Shown here one piece after another: positions 44,740 through 61,145 of a stretch of 64,000 nucleotides of DNA. The stretch spans positions 17,265,173-17,329,172 of the forward strand of contig OZ020526.1 in NCBI GenBank assembly GCA_963971425.1. Reading direction: 5' to 3'. The notes under the pieces were generated by a model. It saw only the letters and a program-made list of their open reading frames with translations, was not told where the DNA came from and did not search any database. The translations under genes were made by a program, and so were the position numbers. The DNA is from Bryoerythrophyllum caledonicum. Taxonomy: Eukaryota > Streptophyta > Bryopsida > Pottiales > Pottiaceae. Positions within the stretch are counted from its first letter, which is position 1. Every line of letters begins with the position of its first letter.

Positions 44740-45030
44740 TGCTCTAAAACTTCCCATCAGGTATATAAATCACCGGGTCCTTCCTTCTTTTCGATCCTCG
44801 CCACCGTCTCAAAAATCTGAAGCAGCTTTCTATCCTCGTCCTCCGACTCCGAATCGTCCGAGATCATATCTGCCAACCCCTGCTTCTTCGGCTCCTCCAA
44901 CCTGTGCAGGTCCTCCCTTTGCTTGTTGTGCGTGAACCGCTTCGCAAAGCTCTCGTTCACAGTCCACTCCGCGTTCACGTCCACGTCTCCATGGTTCTCG
45001 TCCAGTATCGCCTTAAACCATTCCAAAATT
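44735..45030 (-). pseudogene. KRI1-like ribosome-biogenesis protein fragment
   Basis: The minus-strand frame reads VNESFAKRFTHNKQREDLHRLEE, then KKQGLADMISDDSESEDED and IFETVARIEKK. This matches the start of KRI1, a nucleolar factor needed for small-subunit ribosome assembly. After EKK the expected continuation DPVIYIPDGKF is present in another frame (about 44,775-44,743), so one base has been gained or lost. No other KRI1 exon was found on either side. The fragment is therefore a truncated, frameshifted copy rather than a working gene. A proper start codon is also lacking. Confidence 0.55.
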
Positions 45031-45808
45031 ATTAAACCCCAAACCCCCAAAACTCAACCACAACCTTAAAATCGAAAGACATGACCATTTTCCCATTTCC
45101 TCTAAAACCTGACCATTTGAGATCATGTTTCCGACTGAGCACTTCGATAATGTCCGGCGTGGCTGGTGGTGCTCGTTGTGACGCCTCTGAACGGTGTGGA
45201 ACCCGGGTAGATGGAGGTGCAATTGGGCTGAAGTTACCAAGCCCTCTACATAATCCCCTACTAATTTTGAACCTCTACTAAGCTCTTACCACCTCCATCC
45301 ACCGGCGTCATATTTGGCTTTTTCGTAGGGGAGGGATGAGTGTATGATGAATGCGCCTAGGAGTTTATCAAGAAGTCAAAGAAGGGGACGAGAACCAATT
45401 TCTACTTGACGAGCGAAGGATCCGCTTCGCACCTGACGAACTGGTTGCGTTGCTGAAGATACCTGCAGGTTCTACTTCTCTAGAAGTGTCATACTTCTGT
45501 AGAGAGCGTCATTGATAATGTAACACCCTAGGCTGCTTTCAACCATCAAAAGCCATGTTCGACGAAGAATAATTTTTCCTTCAATGCTGAAACAGAAACA
45601 ACACGACTAATCAACAATGGAGGTGCCTTGATAGATTACACTTATCTGTGAATGCTCGCCCCAAGGCGCCACTGCATCTGAACACGATAGACAAAAACGA
45701 TTAGCAAAAACGATTAAAGTTTATTTTAAGGCAATTAAAAAAAAGGTTACATAAAATTGCAGGAATGGTACACTCAAGGCTCTGAACTTGTGTTCTTGTA
45801 AGGACAGC
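45031..45808. other. Spacer between KRI1 fragment and ndhM
   Basis: No gene is recognised. This includes the probable 3' untranslated region of ndhM. Confidence 0.4.
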
Positions 45809-46976
45809 CTACTCCTCTTCTACTTCCACGTCGTCCAGTTCAGCTGGATCCATACGAGGCTTCCCCATACTAAAATTCAATACTCTACAATCCAAGTTAT
45901 ACTTGAGCTCTCCCGCGAGCAGCAGCTTGCGAATGTAGTGCTCTAAGTCAGAGCCAACTAACCGCAGTGTGTACTCTGTCAGATCAGCTCCCTGCAACCA
46001 TACACATCCCTAAGTTAACACCGCCATGCCCTTGCACATCTTAAGCTCAATACTGCAGGTCGAATTCTATCATTCGTAGGCATTTCAAATTCCGATTTCT
46101 CAGAACGTATCACTCAGCACTACGATGACGGCATAATTTTTCAAAGCTATTCACAAGCTGTCACAGCTAGCGACTCTACTTCGTTTGCTCGGAGCCATAC
46201 GATCCTAGCTCTCTGGTTCTCGGCTCTAAAATCGAACCTCGACCGTCAGCTAGGAATCTGAATGACCGCTCGAGTACAAACTCTCAGGCATCCAGATAAG
46301 CCAAATTCAAGAACAGAGTTAGATTTAATTGAATTCAAATTAGAACTTTACCAAGAAACTGCATTGCGCAATTTTCTAGTCTAATTTCGAGCGCGTTTCG
46401 GTACAATGACAAAATCCCGTGCAAATTCGAGATCCCAAGAAGGTCGAGGCAATGAGCGGGAGACAGAGAAACTCTCATCAGCAGTTCTTGAATATTGCTT
46501 ACAGCGTAGGTGTCAACAAGCTCCCTAAATTTGTCGTAAACTTTCTCCGTTGCCTCCTCAGGCCACTCGAACTCGTTGTCAGGGTCGAGCATCAAAGTAA
46601 GCTTATCCAATTGCGACTGGTCCATAAGGCTCGACTCGGGATCAATAACCCCGGCATAGATACGCACATGACGAGTGGTGCAGCTCAACCACTGCCCGCC
46701 TGTCTCCCGCGACAGGCCAATCGCCTGCGTTACCACGGTATTAATTTCCTCCTCCTCCTCCTCCACCTCCTGCACCTCTTGAGCTTCCTCCGCCCGCACC
46801 ACCACGGAACGCCGGCTCCTGCCAGCGGACCGCGCCTGCAACCGGGGACTCTGTAATGCGCGCCCGAGGAAGGACGCGCTCGGCCTCAATCCTCTACTAC
46901 GACTCGACGCTGCGGCAGCTGTGAATTGCAGGCTGCAAGCGCCCGGGAGGTACATGCCGGTGGAAGCCATCTTCAA
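45809..46976 (-). CDS. ndhM: NDH complex subunit M, chloroplast precursor, 2 exons
   Basis: NdhM is a nuclear-encoded stromal-side subunit of the chloroplast NAD(P)H dehydrogenase-like (NDH) complex in the thylakoid, which carries cyclic electron flow around photosystem I. Exon 1 is 46,976-46,503 and exon 2 is 45,991-45,809. The intron has GTAAGC and TTGCAG ends and keeps phase 0, giving 218 residues, the usual length. The first roughly 60 residues are rich in Ser, Ala and Arg, fitting a plastid transit peptide that ends near [10 protein letters not shown]. The mature part has [33 protein letters not shown] and, in exon 2, [24 protein letters not shown] and [11 protein letters not shown], the family signature. 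The start could be the first Met or the third residue (MASTG). A long Glu run (VEEEEEE) follows the transit peptide. Confidence 0.93.
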
Positions 46977-49480
46977 TGGGCTATGGCGACGATCACCTCT
47001 CCGCGGCGCAAATTCACCGCCTCTCGAGAGTGAGAGAGACGAGGAAGATGAGAAACAGACGCCTCATCCATTCACGACCCGCACTTTTGGATGAGAACTC
47101 CACCGGCTCATCAGGTCGCGGGAGCGGATGAGGTTATTCTTTGAAGCTTCTATCTACGAAGCACCGGCAATCGCCGTCGCCTTGGCCGCCATTCGTCAAT
47201 CCGCTAAGCTCGCAGACACGTCTCACTATGAATTCACGAAACTGTTACATGCTCATGCAAATTGCAGTGAATACACGGTGCCATTGCAATAGTAAAAGAG
47301 CATTGGATTCTGAGGCATTGGCTTGGTAGAATGTTTACAAAGAATGGACATGGCCAATGGCGCTGAACGGAAACACAACTGCTTGCGGAGCTGGATCCGG
47401 TCGCACGCCATCCACAAAGCTCTCCATCGGTGTCGCATTTCCTCCAGCTCGCAGTTTCTTAAAACATCGTCAATATGCAGAAGAAGAGTAAGTGCCGCTG
47501 CAATCAATCGCCAGCCTCTCCAACCTGCTCCGAAACCAAAAACCTCACAACTCATGGAACTCATTCTCATCCGCCATCGCGACTATTCTAGCTTCAAAAC
47601 ACAGATCTCGCACCAAACTCGAGTCTACCATCTTCTCACACACGCTATTGTGCATCAAAGCGTACGACCCGAACACTCCTCGCTCGCTCAACTCATTCGA
47701 ACTGCGCTGCTTGTTCCGAATGCTTTGTTCGAGCGGGCTGTGTGCGCACATCGTGATGAAGAATTCTTCGGAGTGACGCTTTCGGTGTGAGATTTTTGCA
47801 GACACGAATTGTTGCAGACATGAAATCTAAATGAAATGTGAAACTTTGTGCGTAACACGACATAATTCAATCCTAGAGGACGGAGACTATATCTCACCAA
47901 ATTCACCCCAAAATTACTTCTCCATGATGGGACGTTGCCAAATTATTTGAAAAAAATCTACACTATTTTCAACCATAGGATCTTCTAGTTAACTACCATA
48001 AGATGACACTGTAAAAATTCTGTAAAACTTGGATGCACTGATAGTAAGATACAATACATGCATTTGAAGAGTGCAATATGGTTCTTTTATTCTTTGTGCA
48101 GACAAGGTCATCGTACTTTGGCTCAAGATAATGGGATATTTTTCCACTACACATTGCATAAAATTTACAGGTCTACTTTCTATCTTGTGTTAGATCATTG
48201 CACGCCAAAACCACGAGTAATGGACGTGTTTAGCAAAAGAAACATGGACTTGCAATGATTAGGGGTATTGAAACTAGCCACTTACTTAAGAAAGCAAAAA
48301 AAAATCAACTAAAAAGTAAATGTGAATTCTAAAATCCAAACAATGGATAGAATCATTATGCCTTCTCCTATAAGAATAACGTTTCAAATAAATTTTAAAA
48401 AATAAAACCCTCAACTTCTAAGCATTTTTCAATAAAAAAAAAAACACTAAGAGTTGCCAAGAACTTTCCTTCATTGCTACCCGCCTCAAAAAAAGTGCCC
48501 TACTCAGCTTCATAGTATAACTATTCAGCTCTATAGTACCCTATCCAATTGCCCCTAACTTGAGCTTTTGGTGTTTGGAGCACCATAACTTTTTTTCTAT
48601 AAGTCCAAAAGAAAAATAAAATTATCCCTGCAAAAATAACCCGTATGATTCCTAATATTCTCAGTCGACTCTTCAAAAATTAATCTTCAAATACAGGATT
48701 CGAAGAACTTGCCCAAACTTAAATTGTACCCCATAGATACAAATTGTCTATTAAGGATCAACAATATAGATACTAATTAAAACACCATTACTTTCTCCGA
48801 TATCTAATATCTACCAAGACTAAACAAATAACAATATTATGAACAAGAAATCGGCATCTAATTAAAACTACGAGTGACTTCATATGTAGATCAAATGCCT
48901 CAAATAATAGTATTGACCTCTAAAGGACCAAGTGTCATAAAAGGGCGTTTTGAAGGTTCAGGTAGGTGCCTTTAGTGTCAATTTCTACCATTCCTCTTTA
49001 AAAAAATTATCGTACATGCACATTACTTAGACCTCAATAAACGAACAATTTTTTCTTAAATCCAACATGTGATGAAAAAGTTGTACAGTTTTGAATTTTG
49101 ACTGGGCAGAGTGGGCACGTCGGGCATTTCCATGAACTTTTGCTAGGACACTCTATTGAATGGGAGATTTTCAATACTTGCAAATAATATTATTTCCCTT
49201 CATTTTGTCAAAAAAAAAATTTGTCTTTAAAGGAAAATAGCATACTAAATCAAGTCAAACATTGTCTCGCACTGTCACGCATTGTCACACATTGCCACAC
49301 ATTGTCAGACAAGGAACCAATAAAAACTTCTTCTTTTCCATATAAAACTTAGAGATCTTGATATTTTTTATTTTATTATTTTTTCCACATCAATATGTGG
49401 TTTAAACCTTCTTATTGAACATTTGGATTATCAATCTAAAATATGTTAAGTTCACAAATAAATAAAAGGTAAATTGGCAA
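46977..49480. other. Intergenic region right of ndhM
   Basis: The ndhM promoter must lie just above 46,977. Between 47,140 and 47,900 there are several overlapping open frames on both strands (longest 155 codons at 47,323-47,790 plus and 105 codons at 47,253-47,570 minus). None has a domain I recognise. A short PPR-like phrase (FTKLLHAHANCSEYTV) at about 47,230-47,280 is too brief to support a gene. From 47,950 to 49,470 the DNA is AT-rich, with five 10-bp repeats of 'cattgtcaca' type at 49,259-49,309. Confidence 0.4.
49472..49480 (+). repeat. LINE C target-site duplication, left copy
   Basis: AATTGGCAA, repeated at 50,489-50,497. Confidence 0.8.
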
Positions 49481-50488
49481 GAAGAAGAAGAAGAATGCCA
49501 GTACCCGAGGGGACCGGCGTGAATAAAGTGCCTGTTCGTTCCACTACTAAGACCATGCCCACCGGACAAGGAATTAGTAGGTTGGAACTACTTCCCCCTT
49601 TCGAGGGTAGACACTATGTAACGGGTAGCCTGAGACCCGCCAAGCAAAACACCCAACCAACTAAACATCCAACTAACCATGCAAGTAGCCAAAAAACCAC
49701 AAACCAACCAAGCAAATAGCCAAGAACCATAAGACCAACCAATCAAGATAAATCAAAGCGGGGGAAAGAAATTAAGGGGGGTCTTGTGTATCGGGAAGGG
49801 CTTGGTTGTTTTCAATTTTGCGTTTAAGTAGTAAAATGGACATGGCATATTGAGTAGTGATGGTGTTAATGTTTTTAAAGGTGTTTTTAATTGTTTCAAT
49901 GGGTATTTTGAAGGTATCTTCTAGAGTTTTCATAGATGGGATAAAGGTGGTGGCACGAGCGCCGGATGTGATTACAATAAGGGGGTCCACATTCCATCCG
50001 AGGGCAATGATGTCGTCAATAAGGGGTTGGTATTTATCTATTTTATTTTGGATTGTTTCCGGGGAAAATCTATCGTTGCAATATGTGAATTCAATGAATT
50101 GAATGGTGTAGTCTTGGTTGATGTTATCGGGTGGTGGGTCATTATATGGTAAACCTTTAACACAAAGGATGTCCGGTTTGAGCCTAGCATTGCAATGACA
50201 TCTTTGGGTCATACATGAACATGGGAGTAGCCAAGAGGGGACCGTATTTTCTTGTGGATTGTTATTAAAAGTGTCGGCGTTCATTAGTATAAAACATCTC
50301 GATTTATTGTAGAAGGTGATTAGTTTACGAACTTCCCATACCGCTTTATTATGTCTTTTAACAATTAGAGAGTGGATGTGGTGGTTTTGGCATTTGAGTA
50401 GAACATGAAGCCATGTGTCGGGGTCCGTTGAGGGGCATATGGGGCATGTTATGGATGGGAATCTTTCTATGTTATGGGGCATATGGTG
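49481..50488 (-). mobile_element. LINE copy C, heavily 5'-truncated
   Basis: About 1 kb of the same LINE family. It ends with the hairpin and a (TTC)n tail (49,481-49,519). Nine-bp direct repeats flank it, showing an ordinary 5'-truncated insertion. At the 5' junction, 50,461-50,488 repeats nearby element sequence (a second GGGGCATATGG), a small filler duplication often seen at LINE 5' ends. Confidence 0.88.
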
Positions 50489-50497
50489 AATTGGCAA
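49772..50497 (-). pseudogene. LINE C CCHC finger and restriction-like endonuclease
   Basis: One open frame carries the finger CPICPSTDPDTWLHVLLKC, the RHN motif, KPDILC, FIEFTYCND and NKIDKYQPLIDD, then LIVITSGAR, and a natural stop at 49,772. Only the last domain of ORF2 is left, so it cannot act alone. It shows the ancestral finger that is damaged in copy A. The apparent start MPIHHMPHN comes from the filler sequence. Confidence 0.88.
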
Positions 50498-50961
50498 TTT
50501 TTAAACCTCCACTCCTTACACAATTGTTTTGAATATGCTACACCCCTTCTCTACCTCTAAAAACTGGTGTATAAGGAACTAACATCATGGCTTTACATGA
50601 TGGTAATGAATATAGACCTTGTGTAGTGCAATAAATTGACCCAAAGTCAAGACAGAGTTTGCTAATCCACTCAACTCAAGGAAGAAAATGAACCAGTTTC
50701 TTGACTTCAAACACTAAAATCTTTCAATTTGTGCGGTCAAAGCTTATGAAATTTTGTGAGGACGTTACTTAATAAGTCTTAATTGAGATCCTACGATTAG
50801 ATGTAGAAATAAAAGTTTTTGTTTTCTTCCTTACTCATTGCACCAGAACGAGCAGTTTTGAAGTGTTTTTGGTGTGAAAATACTGTGGGCCTTTAGGGGT
50901 TAAATCTAATATCACAACACTAGGTTATATACTTGTTGTACCAATAGGGGTGACCCGCTTA
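50498..50961. other. Spacer between LINE C and the Helitron coding part
   Basis: No gene. A Helitron 3' end would be expected here. A minus-strand CTAG followed by T occurs at 50,923-50,919, but no convincing hairpin precedes it. Confidence 0.35.
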
Positions 50962-53471
50962 TTAATGAAGTGCTTCTGTGTAGACAACGTTGCGTGTGCG
51001 CCCACTATTCCCATACGTGTCATCTGCCAGAAGAATGTTTACGTGGACAGGCAAGGTTGCGCGAGAGAATGCAACATATAACGGGATATGGGAAAACACC
51101 TCTTTGTTGACATCGATGCCAACGTGTTTGAGAGTCTGTCCTTGGGATTTGTTGATAGTCATCGCATATGCAAGTCGGACAGGGAATTGCTTGTGCTTGA
51201 CTTCGTAAGGGAATCCTGCATTCTCGGATGTCAATGATATGCGTGGAACAAAGGCAATGTGTCATTTGTGGTCGCCTGTTATGACTTCCGCTTCAATGAG
51301 CCACTGCGCAAACCGCCTGATGGAAAGTCGCATGCCATTGCACAAACCATTCACACGATCGAGGTTCCACAACAACATAATCGGTGTGCCAACCTTGAGT
51401 GACAGCCGATGACGAGGCCAACCGTTGAGGTCCAGACGGTTGAGGTACTCGGTGGGGATCAGGTTTGCATCTATCGAGTCTGTGATCAAATCTGCGCTTA
51501 GATAGGTCTGCTCATTGCGAGGGATGAACTTCATAATCTCCTCATTGCGAGGGATGAACTTCATAATCTCCTCATTGATCGCCGCAGCGTTGCGGTTGTG
51601 TGGGGCAAGGATTGCACGCTCACTGAGAAAGTCACAATTGGCAATTTGGTGTCCGCCACAAATACCTGGGAATACACAATCAATGAGGCGTGCGTGGCCG
51701 TTGTCTTGTCCATTGTTCAGCGTTGGTGCACGTTCAACAATCATGCTTGGGGGGCAATGCACGTATCCATTGTCGGCGCTCGGCAAGCGATCCTTGCCTA
51801 ATGCAATGAGCCATTCGGAAAAAGTGCGGCCGCCAAGTTCCTTGTTTGCTCTATTACCGCCCACGCCAATCCGCATGTTGATGGTCAGACAAAAAGTTTG
51901 CACATGTGGCCACAAATGAGACTCCTTGATGGAGGCCATCGCCAATCTGCACCGCATCGACGTCACCCTGGTCTAATCCATCTTGCGCACCCTTGTAAAT
52001 ATCAACTGGAAGATTGGCTTGGTTGTGGCGGTTGAAATTGAGAAGGTTCTCTTCGGCGAGGGTGTACCCGTCAACAATGAACTGCTAAAGCAAGCGTCCA
52101 GCACGAAAGATATGTTCGCCGTTGCGCACATGAAGGATGTACACGTAGAACTGAGTGATTGAAACACGCTTCGACCCGCCTCGCCCGCGAATAGCCTCTG
52201 GCACGCTTTCCGAGTTCTCCACATATTCTCCGAAATTGCGGTTGTAATTGAAGCCGGCCAACGCAATATTCGGGTGGCACCTATCCTAACCGTTGAGAAA
52301 GAGCAGTACATAGTGCATTGGGATGTATGAAGGGTGCAAGATAGAAATGCGCTGTAACGGACCGGCGATCTTCTTGACAACAATATCGCGTGTTGTTCCT
52401 TCAGCATCTGTTCCATCTCCGTGGCGTATTGTATCGCCACGCATTGTTTTCTCGCAGTGTGACCAATTGAAGTGACAACAGCGTTGCAGGCTTGGTGTTC
52501 AGTTATTAACGCGCATTCTCGTACAGCTGAGCGTACGGGTTGTGCTCTTGCAGCATCTATTGTAGCTCTTCCATGATGTTGGCGTCAAGCTGGTCTGCAA
52601 AGGCAAGGCGCTCGACAATCTGCATCTGTGGATCATGGATGTAGATTTGGGCGAACATTGGTGTCTCGCCCTCGTTGGGAAGGAGGCTTTCAATGAGATG
52701 GTAAAGCTCTCCGTGCAATCTGTTGTTGTACACGCCACTGTGCGCCATGTCGTCGTGAATCCTTGCGCCTACCGAAGTGAACGCAAACGCATTGTTGTAC
52801 ATTCGTATGCGCTCACGGAATTGTTTGGCCTCCTATGTCTGGCCTTCCAGTAGACGACGCATCGTTGGCAGTGGTGGCACCAATTGGGGCAGCTGGACCT
52901 TCCTGCAACAGCAGCATGTGGTGTAGCGCGGACGTGCTTGTGACGAACCCGTCACCCGCTCCTCAATCCAATGTAAAGCGTTACAATGGTCACATCGCAC
53001 CTCCATCCGGTCTAGCTTGTGGCGTAGGCGTTCGTTGGTGCCATCGAAATCAGAACGCGCTTGTGGGAGTCGGTTGGTGACATCCGCCCTTTGTTCAGCA
53101 CACGCAGCTCGATCAATCCTGGGAATCTCTCCTCTCACATCTTCGGGTATCGCCGCATGCGAAGCCACAAGTGCCTCACGGTGTAGTGGAAGATCTCCAA
53201 GACGTTCTTCAACTGTGCGTGCCGCTCTTGCCTCAACATGGGCTCCGAGAACTGTGTGTTGCTGGGCATTCCGCGCTTCGTCGATCATCTGAGCACGACG
53301 TGCGGCCTGGCGTTGGCGATCGGCTTCATGGACATTACGTGCATTGCCCTCTTAGCGTGCTATACGCTTTGTTGACGTTCCTCTCTCTGAGCCAATGCCT
53401 GACGTTGACGTCGTTCGTGTTGAAGTCGTGTCTTTCTCTGGCGCAAAGTCTCCTTGGTTCCGTCAGCCATG
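50962..53471 (-). pseudogene. Helitron Rep/helicase gene, internally deleted and decayed
   Basis: This is a broken Helitron replicase on the minus strand. The N-terminal part has an Arg/Gln-rich start (53,471), then CDHCNALHWIEER and CCCCRKVQLPQL (53,000-52,870), YNNAFAFTSVGARIHDD, HLIESLLPNEGETPMFAQIYIHD (52,800-52,600), then HYVLLFLNG and FRAGRLL.QFIVDGYTLAEENLLNFNRHNQ (52,320-51,990). These are Helitron_like_N motifs. It then jumps straight to the C-terminal half of a Pif1-type helicase: TINMRIGVG, FLSERAILAPHNRNAAAINEEI, LKVGTPIMLLWNLDRVNGLCNG, and MTINKSQGQTLKHVGIDV with VAFSRAT (51,900-50,962). The HUH nuclease centre and the Walker A/B half of the helicase are missing. Several stops also interrupt the frame. 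Confidence 0.85.
51511..51570. repeat. Exact 30-bp tandem duplication in the Helitron helicase
   Basis: The 30 bases 51,511-51,540 are repeated exactly at 51,541-51,570, followed by a further CTCATTG. In the protein this doubles EEIMKFIPRN without breaking the frame. Confidence 0.95.
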
Positions 53472-53886
53472 TCGATACCTATAATAACAGCCTATTGTTA
53501 ATATCTTCATTACCAAACATGATCTCGGCAAGCAAATAACTCTACTATGTTCCGCATTAATGAGATTAACATTAATAAGATCAACATTAATGAGATTTTA
53601 TAGTTGAATTCCATCTACCAACTACCTGATAAAAGGCCAAACTTCCCTCTCATATGGTTTTAATGTCCTAGAATCACATTAAATGTGCATGCATGCACCG
53701 AACTCAAGTTGAATTCCATCTACCAACTCTATCTCTAGTTTGTTTTACTTTCTATTCCAAAAGTAGACTTTCTATTCCAACTCTAACTAATTAGAACTTT
53801 AGTTCTAGCTTTATCTTTCTTAAGTTCAGTTGAAGTGTGAGTGTTGCCTCACCCAAAGCCTCATCGAATTCTATTATATATATAGA

Positions 53887-54652
53887 TTCCCTATGAACGT
53901 GGGCCCACGTCAGCATCCCACATCAGCACCCGTATTAGCCGCGCCCCGAACACACAAAGTGCAATGTAGCTGCTCTCAAACGAGACCGGGGACCACAAAG
54001 TTACTAACAAGTCACCGAAGCTCAACACACACAAAGCCGTCACCACACCCAAAATCATCCGTCGATGTCAATGTACGCAGGTGAATAGATTCATCGGTTT
54101 CATGGACTGTAACGGATTGGGAAAATCTTAACGATGGAGCGGAAATCGACCAATATGCCAAACCCGACACTTTCTTCCTTTCCGTAGACTAAGAAATCCA
54201 TCTGTAAACGAAGCATAGATGCGCCGTTCTTTAGTCCGAATTTGGCCACCGTCACCGCACAACAGATAAGCAAAGGTAAATTCAGGAGCAATCGAAAGCC
54301 GTCAAGAAACCTAAGCCCGTTGGTTGGGTTCTTAGACGTAGATTCCATCGACTTCATGAACGCCACTGATAGATGAAGCGTAGTTAGGTTCAGTAACGGA
54401 GTTGGGGCTTTATGGCGAGAATCGACTTAGAGAGAGAGTGAGAAACAAAAGAACGAAGACAAACGCAAAAGCCTTCGCTGTGTTGCGCAGGTAGCGTGCC
54501 TGAGTCGATTGTTTCGCCATCGCAACGGTGTGCGCACGGCAGCTCTGGTTTAAGAAGCTCGACGTTGCTGCAGCCTCACTCAGTTCGCCTTGCAATCGCG
54601 GAGAATTTGAGCCTCAGAGGTCCAGTTTTGGTCCAGTTTTTGGAGGTGCGCC
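53887..54652. other. Upstream region of the MFP2-type gene
   Basis: The promoter and 5' untranslated region of the gene at 54,653 must lie here. Minus-strand frames of 88 and 61 codons (54,366-54,100 and 54,595-54,410) are open but match nothing I know. No TATA box could be assigned with confidence. Confidence 0.4.
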
Positions 54653-60231
<5,579 letters not shown>

Positions 60232-61145
60232 GCATAGCCAGCCCTCGATGGCCCTTCGAGGTCAAATATTGATCATGTAGACAGGTAGTCAGTAACAAGA
60301 TATGCGTTTTTATCTATGACCATTTCATAATCGATGATACAATTATTCTATTATGCCGATACACTCACACAAGATTATCAGTGAACAAAGTCTATTCAGG
60401 TATGATATCTTTGTCGTGGATACATCATAACATTAAACCTTGGTAATTCATGACGCCTGTGATGTTTAAGTGGGCTTTCGAACACCGCAAGATCCAAGAT
60501 TCAATCTAAGATCTAAGAAAAGAAATATAAACCCTAAAACCTTCAGAATCAAAACATTTCCAAGTTGGATCTAAAACACAAATGAGTGTTTGCAAGGGGA
60601 GATGTTTCCTACAATAGAGCCCTCTATTTATAGGATATCATAAAAGAGCCCTCCATCCATTATTGGACCTTACTTTTTCCCACAAATAAGTGTACCATAT
60701 TAACTTAAGTAAGACCCCCTATTACCGCTCTTGAATAATCACCTCAACACACCTAACAATATCAATTCAACAACAGTACCACAAGTCTAGATCATTGAAT
60801 CTATAACCAGATCGCCGAGCTCTACACCCAAACCCGTCGCCTCCTCCCATCTACGTCTTTCTAACATTTCAAAACTCGAAATCTACACCCACTCTCCATG
60901 ACGCCTTTGAACTCGTCGTCCTCCCAAAGAGACAGAGTCGTGAACGTTCATCATTCAGGGAGCAAGCAAGCTCACGCGGCATTGCGGCTATGGCGATGGC
61001 GATGGCACTGCACTAGCTTCGCCCTGTTGCTGCATTCTTCATGGAGTGAGGGCCAGGATTCTGATCTCTGGTAGTGGAGAGGATAGAGAGAGAAGAGGGA
61101 GAAGAGAGGGAGAGAGAGAGAGGGAGGGAGGGTTTGGATTCTGCG
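60232..61145. other. Intergenic region with GA-rich leader of the auxilin-like gene
   Basis: No gene is recognised between the MFP2 stop and 61,146. At about 61,077-61,133 there is a purine tract of GAGAGAG/GAGGGAG type directly before the next start codon, a common plant 5' leader microsatellite. Confidence 0.55.

Larger units (their letters stand above)
50919..53886 (-). mobile_element. Helitron remnant, ends tentative
   Basis: The 5' end is probably at 53,886. On the minus strand it reads A then TCTATATATATAATAGAATTC, which fits a TC-starting Helitron inserted after an A. The 3' end is uncertain, with CTAG-T at 50,923-50,919 as the best candidate. About 400 bp upstream of the gene (53,472-53,886) is non-coding and includes a repeated GTTGAATTCCATCTACCAACT (about 53,603 and 53,709) and a repeated short ACATTAATGAGAT. 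Confidence 0.45.

Noticed and set aside
47230..47290. PPR-like phrase FTKLLHAHANCSEYTV
   Set aside because: A single short stretch followed by a stop, with no further repeats.
49259..49309. Short 'cattgtcaca' repeats as a possible CRISPR-like array
   Set aside because: Ten-bp units without spacers in a plant nuclear context; simple tandem repeat.
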